From the NCBI GenBank assembly GCA_044346175.1, contig JBIIZQ010000004.1, positions 1-64,000 on the forward strand: a stretch of DNA of 64,000 nucleotides. The letters are read 5' to 3'. The translations under genes were made by a program, and so were the position numbers. The notes below the pieces were generated by a model. The model was given only the letters and a program-made list of their open reading frames with translations. It made no database searches and was not told where the DNA came from. Below, one piece after another: positions 41,851 through 51,023 of this stretch (its first letter is position 1; every line of letters begins with the position of its first letter). This DNA comes from JBJTUH01 sp044346175 (lineage in GTDB: Bacteria > Cyanobacteriota > Vampirovibrionia > Vampirovibrionales > JAJTHC01).

Positions 41851-44196
41851 TTACAGTTCGGTCGTGTCTAACACTCGGGCTTTGAACATATCCAAGAGCA
41901 TCTTTTTTGACGCATCGAGCTGCCGTTCATTCACAAACTTGGGGGGAGCTGTAAGGGCTTGTTGAAAAGAATGGGTAGCCTCAGAAGGGGATGTTTCTGC
42001 CGTTGTGGGTACAGGGGATGGTATCCCTGTCGGACTATGTGCTTTAGCCTCAGTGATGATGGCGGCTTCTGCGGTGGCTTCCACTCTTGGGCGAGCTGTT
42101 ATGGGTGTTGACACTGTTTCGGGAGAAGTGTTGGTATGCTCGATGATAACAGGCATTTGTACTGAAGGAATGACGAGTCCTGTAGGTGGATGGAAGGGCG
42201 GAGGGGCTTCAGGTATTTTGTTTTCAGGGCTTGCATAAGGCAGACTGACTGACGGCTGTAGTGGACTGTTTTGAGGCATTCTTGAAGCGATAGAGGGGTT
42301 TTCAGGTGCTGTCGTCGTGTCGTGTGGTTGTGGAGCCGTTGGCATAAAAGGTAGTGCCACGGGAGGGGGGGCAGTGTGAGCGACTGAAGCAGAAGTTTGC
42401 ACTAAACGCCAAGGGACGGCTTGCCCAAAGGCTTTTTGAATCGCTTCAGCAATTTGGGGCTGTTTGTTAGGGTGTAAAAGCGTTTGATAGTGTGCGGCAC
42501 TTCGACACTCAAAGACTAATCCTGCTTGAGAGGCTTCTATGACTCGAACCTGCTGGGTCATAATAGGACGAATGGTTACGGGTAAATACGGACTGAGCTT
42601 TGCCATGACCTCATGGGGGTGTTGAGGGACGGTACCTATGACCATAGGGGGTGTGCTGGCATGTGGTGAGGCGACTTGAGGTATCGTCGTCGTCTGGGAG
42701 GGTGCTTGAGACATCGCTTGAGACCCCGATGAGGGGACATTCAGGTAAGCTGGGTTGACCGCAGGAATGACCGTCATGGGTGGTGAGCCGAGTGAAGATG
42801 AAACCGCCGTGGCCTGTGGATGAATCGCCTGTCCTCCTTGGGTATGAGGGATGCTTGGTATGAGCGTGGTTGGCATCACGGGAGCTGGGGTGGGAGCTAC
42901 AGGGATGAGTTCGGTGGGTTTGCTCGTAGGTGGGTAGTGTGTCTGTTCGGGTCTAGGACTATGCTGAGGGGGTGGCTGTGTCTCGGCTTGCCTTGGTGTG
43001 TAGCCAGTGGTTAGTTGCGTTTCGAGTGCTTGAATACGTGCTTTGAGTGCTTTTAACGTAATGAAATGCTCCTCAAATGAGAAATTAACCAAAGCACTTT
43101 CAAGCCACGTGGTGGCATCTTGCGTATGTCGGAGTTGTGTTTCAAGGTGTGCTGTCTGTTGTAAGAGGAGGCTTAAACGTTCAGGGCTACACAGGGTCAG
43201 GTGATGTTTTAACGCTTCCACGTAGCTTGCCTCAAGCTCAAGGGTACGACTTAATGCCTTAAATCCCTCCCCTGTTGAGGCAAACTGTAGCAGTAACATG
43301 GCTCGCCAGTGTTGAAGCAAAGCACGTTGAATCCTATAAGCATCCATGCCTCTTTGCATAATTTCTTGGAGCGTGAGTAATACTTTGGCAGGAGCGTGTG
43401 TTAAAATCCCCTCGGCAAGTTGTACCACATAATGCTCGGGCAGTTGTCCCAATAACTCAGCCACCAAAGTATAGGCTAGCGGCTTGGGGGCATATTCTCT
43501 CGCTAGAAGACTTACTTGGTCTAATAAACTCAACGCATCACGCATGCCCCCCTTCGCCATACGGGCAATCATCCGAGTGGCTTCATCTTCTAATGAAAAA
43601 CCTTCCTGTTGTTGGAGTTTTTCAAGATGTCTCGTAATCGTTTGCGTGTCCACACTTTGAAAGTCAAACCGTTGACACCGACTGATAATCGTGGGTAGCA
43701 CTTTATGTACTTCTGTGGTGGCAAAAATAAAAATGACCCGTTCAGGAGGTTCTTCTAGTGTTTTTAGTAAGGCGTTAAACGCTGCATTACTGAGCATGTG
43801 GACTTCATCAATAATGTATATTTTATAGCGTCCGTGCATGGGACGAAATTGTGTACTCTCAATCAGCTCTCGTGCATTATCTACGCTGTTATTACTTGCC
43901 GCATCAAACTCAATGACATCCAACGCATGCCCCGCAGCGATACTTTCACATTGTGGACATTGCAAGCAGGGTGACGTGGTGGGGCCTTCAACGCAGTTTA
44001 GAGATTTAGCAACAATACGTGCTGAGCTTGTTTTCCCTGTGCCACGAGGTCCTGTAAAAAGGTAGGCATGGCTTATTTGGTTACGTGTGATAGCATTCCC
44101 CAGTGCTTTTGCAATAGCTTCCTGCCCTACAAGGTCTTCTAGCCGTTGCGGTCTATATTTTCGTGGTAAGGGAATATAACTTTGGGTGTGCATCAT
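41851..44196 (-). CDS. dnaX: DNA polymerase III subunit tau/gamma
   Basis: 781 residues. It is the ATPase of the clamp-loader complex, loading the sliding clamp onto DNA. It starts SYIPLPRKYRPQRLEDLVGQ; Walker A is FTGPRGTGKTSSARIVAKSL, the zinc module is C-x8-C-x2-C-x2-C (from CVEGPTTSPC), Walker B is YKIYIIDEVHML, and the sensor region is FATTEVHKVLPTIISRCQRF. Domain III ends near 375. A ~200-residue Pro/Thr/Ser/Gln-rich linker follows, then a C-terminal domain (PYLPVTIRPIMTQQVRVIEA) like the tau domain. I saw no obvious A-run frameshift site for gamma. It lies 18 bp downstream of the TPR gene. Confidence 0.95.
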   Translation of the reverse strand: MMHTQSYIPLPRKYRPQRLEDLVGQEAIAKALGNAITRNQISHAYLFTGPRGTGKTSSARIVAKSLNCVEGPTTSPCLQCPQCESIAAGHALDVIEFDAASNNSVDNARELIESTQFRPMHGRYKIYIIDEVHMLSNAAFNALLKTLEEPPERVIFIFATTEVHKVLPTIISRCQRFDFQSVDTQTITRHLEKLQQQEGFSLEDEATRMIARMAKGGMRDALSLLDQVSLLAREYAPKPLAYTLVAELLGQLPEHYVVQLAEGILTHAPAKVLLTLQEIMQRGMDAYRIQRALLQHWRAMLLLQFASTGEGFKALSRTLELEASYVEALKHHLTLCSPERLSLLLQQTAHLETQLRHTQDATTWLESALVNFSFEEHFITLKALKARIQALETQLTTGYTPRQAETQPPPQHSPRPEQTHYPPTSKPTELIPVAPTPAPVMPTTLIPSIPHTQGGQAIHPQATAVSSSLGSPPMTVIPAVNPAYLNVPSSGSQAMSQAPSQTTTIPQVASPHASTPPMVIGTVPQHPHEVMAKLSPYLPVTIRPIMTQQVRVIEASQAGLVFECRSAAHYQTLLHPNKQPQIAEAIQKAFGQAVPWRLVQTSASVAHTAPPPVALPFMPTAPQPHDTTTAPENPSIASRMPQNSPLQPSVSLPYASPENKIPEAPPPFHPPTGLVIPSVQMPVIIEHTNTSPETVSTPITARPRVEATAEAAIITEAKAHSPTGIPSPVPTTAETSPSEATHSFQQALTAPPKFVNERQLDASKKMLLDMFKARVLDTTEL

Positions 44197-44214
44197 GTTG
44201 GTATAAAAATAGGG

Positions 44215-45309
44215 CTACTGCTTGGGTTTAAATCGTGCTTGATACTCTTGAAGTACCCCGTGCGTCTTGGCATAGGTTGGGTAAACGGTTAATACGTATT
44301 GATAATCAGTTTCTGAGGCGGATAGCTCCTTGAGCGTATAAAGACTTTGGGCTCTATGATGAAAAATCTCTGGCAAGGTACCGTTTCTCTTGATGGCTTG
44401 CGTATAGTAAAGAACGGCTTCTTTATGTTTACCGAGTCCAGCAAGGATATAGCCATAAGTATCCAGTGCTGCTTCACTTTCAGGATTGAGTTTAAGTGAA
44501 GTTTCAATCAAAGGGAGGGCTTTATTGAAAGCTTTTTGGTTGGCATAGACGTAGGCTAGGTTGTTATGAGCCTCGGCCAAGAGTAATGTTTTGTATTGTT
44601 GGTGTTGTTTGGTTGTTTCTGGAAGAGACTTTACAAGGGCTAGCTCTTGCAGTGAAACTCTCTCGGCATCTTTCAAGGCACCATGTTCAGTGTAAATGAC
44701 ACCGAGTAGAGAGAGTAAATCGTAATTTTTAGCATGGGCAGGTGTATCGAAAGGTTGCAGTGTTTTTAAAGCGTTCAGGGTGTCATATATCGTTAGGTAC
44801 GCACTGGCTAAACGGCTCTGTGCTTCAAGGTTTTTGGGTTCAAGCTTACTCCAGTGTTCATACGCTTGGATGGCTTCTTGGTGTTGGTCTGTGGCACGAT
44901 GGATGTCGCCTTTTAACGCCCATGCGTCAGCATGACGAGGTAATAGACGGGTTGCCTGTGTTGCAGGTGTAAGGGCTTGGTTCAGTCGTCCTTCTTGAGC
45001 CATTTCAACCGCAATAATAAATGCCATTTGTCCTGTAGGTCCCTCAAAAGGTTGTACGTGTTGGATACTTTTAAACACCATGGCGGGTGTTGATACGGCT
45101 GTATTGACCTGTGTAAGCTTTTGAGGGACAAAGCCATGGGAAAGACCACTCCCAAAACTAGGCGTTAAAGCCTGAACCTGATGCCATGGGATACTCCCTA
45201 ATATCACGGTAAGTGCGATACCGAGTAGGGTGTTTTGTCTCTGTCTCTTTAGGTTGCTTAAGCGAGCATAGGAGGCTACGAGGGCTGTAAGCAATGGCAT
45301 TGGATTCAT
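44215..45309 (-). CDS. TPR-repeat protein, probably exported
   Basis: 364 residues. A hydrophobic segment at about 27-48 (TLLGIALTVILGSIPWHQV) is an uncleaved anchor or a signal. About six TPR repeats follow (ALTPATQATRLLPRHADAWA, YEHWSKLEPKNLEAQSRLAS, ALPLIETSLKLNPESEAALD, YTQAIKRNGTLPEIFHHRAQ). TPR arrays bind peptides or scaffold complexes. It lies directly upstream of dnaX, apparently in the same operon, but nothing suggests a replication role. The upstream 45310-45468 region has a 15-bp tandem duplication at about 45406. Confidence 0.75.
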   Translation of the reverse strand: MNPMPLLTALVASYARLSNLKRQRQNTLLGIALTVILGSIPWHQVQALTPSFGSGLSHGFVPQKLTQVNTAVSTPAMVFKSIQHVQPFEGPTGQMAFIIAVEMAQEGRLNQALTPATQATRLLPRHADAWALKGDIHRATDQHQEAIQAYEHWSKLEPKNLEAQSRLASAYLTIYDTLNALKTLQPFDTPAHAKNYDLLSLLGVIYTEHGALKDAERVSLQELALVKSLPETTKQHQQYKTLLLAEAHNNLAYVYANQKAFNKALPLIETSLKLNPESEAALDTYGYILAGLGKHKEAVLYYTQAIKRNGTLPEIFHHRAQSLYTLKELSASETDYQYVLTVYPTYAKTHGVLQEYQARFKPKQ

Positions 45310-45468
45310 AGGGAGGGCGGCACCTTTCGTTTGTCATGGCATAAGCATCGTATGACTGTATCTTTTAAAGTAAGGACATCATCTTATTACTTTAGTATGT
45401 GTTACTATATCATGCACGTTTATATCATGCACGTTTGTACTTGTCCTATGTTACGCTCTAAAGAAAAA

Positions 45469-45602
45469 CAGGAAAATAAGGTGTCGCCAAGGTTTTGTTT
45501 AGGAAAGACAAATCCAAAGACAAATCCATTGTAAATAGGGTTAAACCATACGTTGTGGTATAGGGTTTAACGCATAGGGACAAGGCATACCTTATTTTCC
45601 TG
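45469..45602. repeat. Nested inverted repeat between the lexA-like and TPR genes
   Basis: Outer arms CAGGAAAATAAGGT (45469-45482) and ACCTTATTTTCCTG (45589-45602) match perfectly; both flank an inner hairpin with arms GTTAAACC and GGTTTAAC (45540-45571), whose stem includes an ATAC/GTAT pair. On the minus strand it follows the lexA-like stop codon by 38 bp. It may be a terminator, a MITE-like element or a structured RNA. Confidence 0.5.
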
Positions 45603-45639
45603 AGTGTTGTAGCGTAAAATAGAAACCTTATGTGGCTCT

Positions 45640-46254
45640 TTACGAGCGTCGTACTAAACCGATATAACGACCAAAAATACTGAGACTCTCTTTGGGATAA
45701 ATGGGTGCGTAATCAGCATTTGCTGCTTCTAAGTAGGGCTGCGAGGTCATGGGGTGATAACGGAGCGTTTTTAGCGTGAACTCTTGGTCGACCTGAGCTA
45801 ATACGACTTCTCCCGCTTGAGCATGGGGCGTTTTTCGGATAATGACCCAATCGTGTTCAAAAATGCCTAAACCAGTCATGGAGTCTCCAGAAACCTTGAA
45901 TAAAACGGTATCAGGGTGGTCTAGCTCGAAGGTTTCGTCTAATGAAATACGACGTTCCATCTGCCCTTCCGTACTACTGGGTAGCCCTGCACGAACAGGC
46001 GTATCAATCAGAGCCGCACCGAAATGAATGGGGTTGATAAAAACGCGCCGATTTTCCTCCAAAATAAACCCAAGGACTTTGAATACCTTGAAGTATTGCC
46101 AAACCGAGTTCTTGTGTTGAAAGCCGAAAGCCTTGGCAATGGTATCCATACTGGGCAAGGGTTGCCTCCCGTAGGCTTGCTTCAACGACTCAAAAAACTG
46201 ACTTTGTTTGGGGGTAAGATAAGGATGTAACAGGGTGGTCTGTGAAACTTTCAT
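45640..46254 (-). CDS. lexA: LexA-type repressor with S24 autopeptidase domain
   Basis: 204 residues from the ATG at 46254 (MKVSQTTLLHPYLTPKQSQF); the upstream TTG frame would put the operator inside the gene, so I reject it. The N-terminal domain (~10-75) is LexA-type winged HTH (LPSMDTIAKAFGFQHKNSVW). The cleavage pair A89-G90 (TPVRAGLPSS), the nucleophile S125 (GDSMTGLGIFEHDWVII) and the general base K162 (FTLKTLRY) are all present, so RecA-stimulated self-cleavage should be possible. It represses SOS-type genes and, by the dyad, itself. Relatedness to canonical LexA is good, but the operator differs from known consensus sites; an S24 phage repressor is the alternative. Confidence 0.8.
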   Translation of the reverse strand: MKVSQTTLLHPYLTPKQSQFFESLKQAYGRQPLPSMDTIAKAFGFQHKNSVWQYFKVFKVLGFILEENRRVFINPIHFGAALIDTPVRAGLPSSTEGQMERRISLDETFELDHPDTVLFKVSGDSMTGLGIFEHDWVIIRKTPHAQAGEVVLAQVDQEFTLKTLRYHPMTSQPYLEAANADYAPIYPKESLSIFGRYIGLVRRS

Positions 46255-46256
46255 AG

Positions 46257-46288
46257 GTCTTATTATAGACGATTGTCCATAATAAGAC
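46257..46288 (-). promoter_or_regulatory. Promoter covered by a 32-bp dyad, probable LexA autoregulatory operator
   Basis: On the minus strand the promoter TTGTCT-N17-TATAAT leads directly into the lexA start; TATAAT is 7 bases before the ATG, so the transcript would be leaderless or have almost no leader. The arms GTCTTATTAT and ATAATAAGAC are perfectly complementary, and in the centre GGAC..GTCT adds further symmetry (30 of 32 positions paired). The dyad spans -35 to -10, as expected for a repressor site. Confidence 0.75.
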
Positions 46289-46310
46289 AAGTCCTTCTTG
46301 TACGTATTTG

Positions 46311-48167
46311 TTAAATGGCACCAGGTTGTCCTTCAAGATTACCCAAGGAAGCCCCGAGGACAAAGGATTCTCGGCGTAAGGGAATCCAATCGTCTGGATG
46401 CTGTGAGAAAACATGGGCTTGAAGCTCTACTTCTAGGACGGTTTTGGAAGCAGGGCTTTTTTGAAACGGCAATTGAAGGGCTACATTTTGGATACCGTGC
46501 CAAGCTTTTTGTGTCTCGCTTTGCAGAATTTTCCACCAGGGTACCGTGCCACGAGGCATCTCGGTGAGGGGTTGCGGTGCTAAGGAGGCGGTACTTTGAA
46601 GCCAATGGGGGGCTTGTTTTGCCAATGGCCAGTAGCTTATCCAGTGATACTGTGAGGGGCGTGCGGTATGATGACTACGAGCATGAGGTGTGGTGTTGTA
46701 TGCAACCGTGTCTGGATGAAAAAATGTTAGCTTTAACGCACTGGCTGGGAGTTCATAGATAGAGGCCGAGGCAAGGGGAACCCTGTGATGTACTTTTGTA
46801 TTCTGGGTTGACGTTGTATTGTAGGTGAAAGGCTGGATTTTTAATCTAAACCTGAGCGTTTGAAACGGGTACTTAGGAGGGGTGACGAAGTAAATTTCCA
46901 AGCCATAGGGATTGTCTTGGCGTAGTTGTTCTAGGGGAGGAGCCACCTCATGAGGTTTTTGAGTGTGCAGGAGATGGAGCATCCCTGCCGTTGGACGGAC
47001 AAGTACCAAATTTTTCACTTCTAACCCTTGAAAAGCCACGGGGAGCATGTGTGTGACTTGGCTTGCAACGGGCTGACTTCTGAGGAAGGCTTGTTCCAGA
47101 ATCTCAAGTTCAGCGGTAATTTGTGCCACAAGGAATTGATTTTGGAAGGGTAAAGTGGTTCGGTACTGCCTGAGAGCCTGCTGGAGAGGTTGGTATCCTA
47201 GTGCGGTATCTTCTTGGTAAGCCCGCCGATACCAATCGAGTGCTTGAGGCCAGTGGTGTTGTTGCTTTTCCAAATCAGCAAGTGTCAACACATCACTGAG
47301 GGTATGTTGGTACTTGAGGCGTTGGGTATAGTATTTTATAAGGTTGGGTGTATCCTTTGCTTTTTGGGCTTGTTTAATCAGTGCCTGATAGCAAAGTAGT
47401 ACTCTCATTTCAAGTGCTTTTTGGTCTTTTACCTCACGGACATACTGTAGTGCCTGCTCGTACTGTAAAATCGCTCGTTGCCATATTGCCTGCTGAGATA
47501 ATTCATCGCCCCAAGTGGTATAGAGCTTGGTGATGACGGCGCGGAATTCAGGATTTTGTTGATACTCGGGATGCTGGGTTAAAGGGAGGAGTGCGACTTC
47601 TGCATCTCGATAGCGTCCTCGTATCATCGCCAAGTTGGCTGTTACTACGGCTGTTGTGAGTTCTGCACCCACTTCGGTACTTTCTCGGATGAGGCTTGCT
47701 TGACGAAAGGCTTGCTCCGCTTTGGGTAAGTTATGTTCTTCCAAGTAGGCTCGTCCAAGGTAAAGATAAGCTTCATAATGTTTGGGGTTATGGGTAATGA
47801 GTGTCTCAAAGGTGTTGATAGCCCAAGCCGTTTTCCCTTCTCGATAAAGTTGTTTTCCGTGCCGAAAAAGCTCCTCATCATCCGAAAGCTTAAAGGCTAA
47901 AAATCCTGTAAAAATCAGGGCTGCCAATACCATGGCGGACAACATCACGACTAAAATTTGTTGTTTAGGGTCTTGAATCCAAAACGTAATAAGCCTTAAA
48001 AGACGTGCGAAGACCCCTTGTCTAGAAGGTTGTCCATACCCACTTTTGTGGTGCCGTGTGCCTTGGGTACCTCTACCTTTACTACGGAGTGGCTTCATAG
48101 GGAGCGACATGCCTCTCTTTTGGCGAGAAGCTCGGATATGATAGGATGAAGCACTACGGAAAGTCAT
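46311..48167 (-). CDS. Large TPR membrane protein
   Basis: 618 residues. The first ~60 residues are basic (Arg/Lys/Ser-rich) and a transmembrane helix lies at about 68-94 (ILVVMLSAMVLAALIFTGFL). TPR repeats follow to about residue 330 (GKQLYREGKTAWAINTFETL, YEAYLYLGRAYLEEHNLPKA, QWPQALDWYRRAYQEDTALG style). The rest (330-618) is an unassigned beta-rich region including TFNYNTTSTQNTKV-like strands, and ends in SLGNLEGQPGAI. It is an inner-membrane protein whose bulk would be periplasmic. Monocistronic; divergent from lpxK. Confidence 0.72.
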   Translation of the reverse strand: MTFRSASSYHIRASRQKRGMSLPMKPLRSKGRGTQGTRHHKSGYGQPSRQGVFARLLRLITFWIQDPKQQILVVMLSAMVLAALIFTGFLAFKLSDDEELFRHGKQLYREGKTAWAINTFETLITHNPKHYEAYLYLGRAYLEEHNLPKAEQAFRQASLIRESTEVGAELTTAVVTANLAMIRGRYRDAEVALLPLTQHPEYQQNPEFRAVITKLYTTWGDELSQQAIWQRAILQYEQALQYVREVKDQKALEMRVLLCYQALIKQAQKAKDTPNLIKYYTQRLKYQHTLSDVLTLADLEKQQHHWPQALDWYRRAYQEDTALGYQPLQQALRQYRTTLPFQNQFLVAQITAELEILEQAFLRSQPVASQVTHMLPVAFQGLEVKNLVLVRPTAGMLHLLHTQKPHEVAPPLEQLRQDNPYGLEIYFVTPPKYPFQTLRFRLKIQPFTYNTTSTQNTKVHHRVPLASASIYELPASALKLTFFHPDTVAYNTTPHARSHHTARPSQYHWISYWPLAKQAPHWLQSTASLAPQPLTEMPRGTVPWWKILQSETQKAWHGIQNVALQLPFQKSPASKTVLEVELQAHVFSQHPDDWIPLRRESFVLGASLGNLEGQPGAI

Positions 48168-48263
48168 GGGAGGTGGGTCAATAGGAGCTTGTTAAATGGC
48201 AAACTATCAAAACAAGAGGCTAATAGAAGCAAACGAGTGTTATAGATACGCTTTCAGTATAGC

Positions 48264-49652
48264 ATGAGTATAATGGAACCATTGGGAAATGCTCCCCAAG
48301 CATCATCAAAATACAATACGACGATTTTCACAAAACCCTTTTTGAGGTGGTTTATGTTTTTTATACCTTACTTTGCCAAGTGGCACCCAAAGCAATGGTG
48401 GCAAAATGTTGAGCTTTGGGTAGGACGCTGTGCATACCAACCGATGAGCGTTTTTTTACCGTCCCAAAAAGAGACCTCTTTTTGGGAGAAATGGGTCTTC
48501 TGGACATGCCTTGTGCCTTTGCAAGGGCTGTACAGGGGACTGATTCAAATTTGGGATGTTTATTGGTCGTTCAAGCAACCCCGTCGATACCCTCAGAGGC
48601 ATGCGACTCAAATCAATTCGTCTGTACAAGCCTTATTCAAGCAACGTCATTTAAAAACTCTTGTGATTTCCATAGGGAATCTTACGACAGGAGGGACGGG
48701 TAAAACGCCGTTTACCATGGCATTAGCACGATGGTTTGCTGAAAGTGGGCAACGGGTTGTCATTTTAACGAGAGGGTATCGAGGTTGTTATCAAGGCAAA
48801 GAACCCATTGAGGTCACGCAGCCTGCACAGGGGGATGAAGCCTATTTAATGGCTACCACCCTTCAAACTTTAGGCGTAAAGGTCTTGGTGGGTCGAAGTC
48901 GCAAACGAGGGGTACAGCTTGCTGTTGAAAAGTTTGAAGCAGATGTCATTTTAATGGATGATGCCCATCAACACCGTGCAGTGCCTCGACACCTCAATGT
49001 GGTGTTAGCACCGGCCGATAATCCTTGGGGGAACACACTTTTGGTACCTGCTGGCCCTCTTCGGGAGCCTGTGGAAATGGGTCTGTTACGCACAGATGCT
49101 TTGGTCATACAGCAATCATCTTATGAGGGAGAGCCTGTCCCCTCATCCACTGATGCCCCATCCACTGATACCTCTTGGGGGGCACCCAAGGGAATACCCA
49201 CTTTTGCGATGATGCCTGCCATAAGCCACTTGGTGGATGTTGACCATAGGCTTGTTTCAGTGATAGGTAGCAAGGTGCAAAACCATGCACCGCAAGCACA
49301 ACCCGAGCTTGCCCCTCAATGGCACTTAATCACAGGTGTTGCACGCCCTGAGCGTGTCCTTGCCACTTATCAGCAATGTATGGGAAAGGCTCCAGAGAGG
49401 TTTATGACCTTTCCTGACCATCATCATTACACCCTCGACATCCTGCTTTCCTTTTTTGACTCTCCCAGTGTATGTGTCTGTACAACTGAAAAAGACTGGG
49501 TAAAATGGCGGGCTATGTTACCTTCAAAGTACCACGCAAGGGTTTATCTTTTAACTTATCAGCTTGCATTACCAGAGACGCTCTGTACTTGGTTGGCACA
49601 ACAGATGACAGTATACACGCAGGAAGCCCTTAGCGAAAAAAGTTGGCGATGA
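48264..49652 (+). CDS. lpxK: Tetraacyldisaccharide 4'-kinase
   Basis: 462 residues; most LpxK proteins have ~330. It phosphorylates the 4' position of lipid A precursor at the inner face of the inner membrane. The P-loop is SIGNLTTGGTGKTPFTMALA (about 136-155), then RGYRG (170-174), and the Walker B-like ADVILMDDAHQHRAVPRHLN, where the common DDGFQHR reads DDAHQHR. The C-terminal part has LITGVARPERVL and FPDHHHYT. The extra ~90 N-terminal residues include an aromatic-rich region (FLRWFMFFIPYFAKWHPKQW) that may bind the membrane. Its presence shows that the cell makes lipid A. Confidence 0.9.
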   Translation: MSIMEPLGNAPQASSKYNTTIFTKPFLRWFMFFIPYFAKWHPKQWWQNVELWVGRCAYQPMSVFLPSQKETSFWEKWVFWTCLVPLQGLYRGLIQIWDVYWSFKQPRRYPQRHATQINSSVQALFKQRHLKTLVISIGNLTTGGTGKTPFTMALARWFAESGQRVVILTRGYRGCYQGKEPIEVTQPAQGDEAYLMATTLQTLGVKVLVGRSRKRGVQLAVEKFEADVILMDDAHQHRAVPRHLNVVLAPADNPWGNTLLVPAGPLREPVEMGLLRTDALVIQQSSYEGEPVPSSTDAPSTDTSWGAPKGIPTFAMMPAISHLVDVDHRLVSVIGSKVQNHAPQAQPELAPQWHLITGVARPERVLATYQQCMGKAPERFMTFPDHHHYTLDILLSFFDSPSVCVCTTEKDWVKWRAMLPSKYHARVYLLTYQLALPETLCTWLAQQMTVYTQEALSEKSWR

Positions 49653-49775
49653 ACTTTGAGCATGATACTTTTATAAAGAGATACCTTTGCAAAGAATTGT
49701 ATAAAAATTTCCTATGACACTGCCTTTTTGTGACGTTTTATACCCTTTTATCTTGTCTCTGCTGATACCCTTTTT

Positions 49776-50621
49776 ATGATGATACTCCTCGATGATATTC
49801 AAGCGAATCAAGATACACGTGGTCTTCCTTTACAGGAAGTGGGTGTAAAACGTGTTCGTGTCCCTTTTTATATCCAAAAAAAACAACATCTGGAACAAGC
49901 ATCGCCTGAAAGTCTCCTGATTCATGGTGGTGAGGTGTCTTTGAGTGTATCGTTACCCGCCCATGAAAAGGGTACCCATCTCTCTCGCTTTATGATTCTT
50001 CTCGAGACTTGGCGACAGGCTCAAATACCTCTCAATACCAGTTTGCAAGCATGTGGGCAGGACCTTTTGGAGGCTCTTTGTGCTGACACGGGTGTGATTC
50101 GTCTTAACATTCCTTTACCGCTCCATCGGCAATCTCCTGTTACTGCGCTGGATTCAGTGCTTATTCAGGACCTTTCTTTGGAAGCCTATGTCGCACCTAC
50201 AGGACTTACAAAATTAGTTTTGATGCTTGAAGTGCCTTGTGCCACGCTTTGTCCTTGCAGTAAGGCTATTTCTGATTATGGTGCTCATAACCAAAGAGCG
50301 GTTATCCGTCTCAAGCTTGCCCTTAACCCTGCCCTTCCTGAAGTTTGGGCTTGGATACAATCGCCTCAAAGTATCTTTGAGGGGCTTGAGTCGCAGGCTT
50401 CTTGTGCCGTGTACCCTATTTTAAAACGTCTGGATGAAAAATGGGTCACAGAGCGCCAATACACCAATGCGAAATTTGTTGAAGACGTACTCCGTGATGC
50501 CATTTTATGGACACGTGCAACCTTCCATGACACGGCACACGGCTTTAGCCTTGAGGTAGAAGCCTTAGAGTCTATTCATGCCCATAATGCCTGGTGTTAC
50601 CATGAAGAGGGTTCAATTTAG
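49776..50621 (+). CDS. folE2: GTP cyclohydrolase FolE2 (type IB)
   Basis: 281 residues. It converts GTP to 7,8-dihydroneopterin triphosphate, the first step of folate (and queuosine-type) synthesis, in the cytoplasm. The family signature is intact: PAHEKGTHLSRFMILLE near residue 62, the catalytic loop VPCATLCPCSKAISDYGAHN (Cys155, Cys159, Cys161), and the C-terminal HDTAHGFSLEVEALESIHAHNA. FolE2 can work with Mn instead of Zn. No folE1 is visible. The upstream 123 bp after lpxK contains no gene. Confidence 0.94.
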   Translation: MMILLDDIQANQDTRGLPLQEVGVKRVRVPFYIQKKQHLEQASPESLLIHGGEVSLSVSLPAHEKGTHLSRFMILLETWRQAQIPLNTSLQACGQDLLEALCADTGVIRLNIPLPLHRQSPVTALDSVLIQDLSLEAYVAPTGLTKLVLMLEVPCATLCPCSKAISDYGAHNQRAVIRLKLALNPALPEVWAWIQSPQSIFEGLESQASCAVYPILKRLDEKWVTERQYTNAKFVEDVLRDAILWTRATFHDTAHGFSLEVEALESIHAHNAWCYHEEGSI

Positions 50622-50646
50622 CTAATGCAATAAATAAACATTAAGC

Positions 50647-50857
50647 TTGACAAACCTAAGTGCCTAGTGCTACATTATTACTGTGGGAAATGCGTTGCCT
50701 AAACGTATCTCTGGTGGGTGGTATGCCCGCCATCATTGCTCTTGTGTGTCGTGACTGACTTGCTGTGTGCTAAAAATAGTGATAACACCTTGGTTTCTCT
50801 TTTGAAGAACCTTTTGGGCTGTTTTCTCTTTTTTCTTTGCCAACAAGGCAAAATTTT
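50647..50857 (+). ncRNA. Candidate small RNA downstream of folE2
   Basis: A good promoter, TTGACA (50647-50652), an 18-bp spacer and TACATT (50671-50676), faces a region without any gene up to 51023. A short terminator-like hairpin follows at 50836-50857 (TTTGCC-AACAA-GGCAAA then ATTTT). The predicted transcript starts near 50683 and would be about 175 nt. It contains a G/C-rich hairpin (GGTGGGT pairs with GCCCGCC) and pyrimidine-rich 3' tracts. The size resembles 6S RNA, but I could not fit its conserved fold, so the identity is open. Confidence 0.35.
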
Positions 50858-51023
50858 ATAAGTTGTTTTCTGTAAAGACCCAATCCCCCGAAGTCTCTAT
50901 CATGAGGTCGCATTTTTTGTGCGTTCTTTTTGGTATAGGCTTTGGGGTTTTTTTTATTTCCGCAACTTCATGATATGCTTAACAGGGTATAAAATAAAGT
51001 AACTTGTGAGCCATCTATTAAGC

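Noticed and set aside
41723..49677. Shared 16-mer GCATGATACTTTTATA near 41.7 kb and 49.66 kb
   Set aside because: Two copies of a 16-mer can be expected by chance at this scale, and the copies have different orientations relative to the nearby genes.
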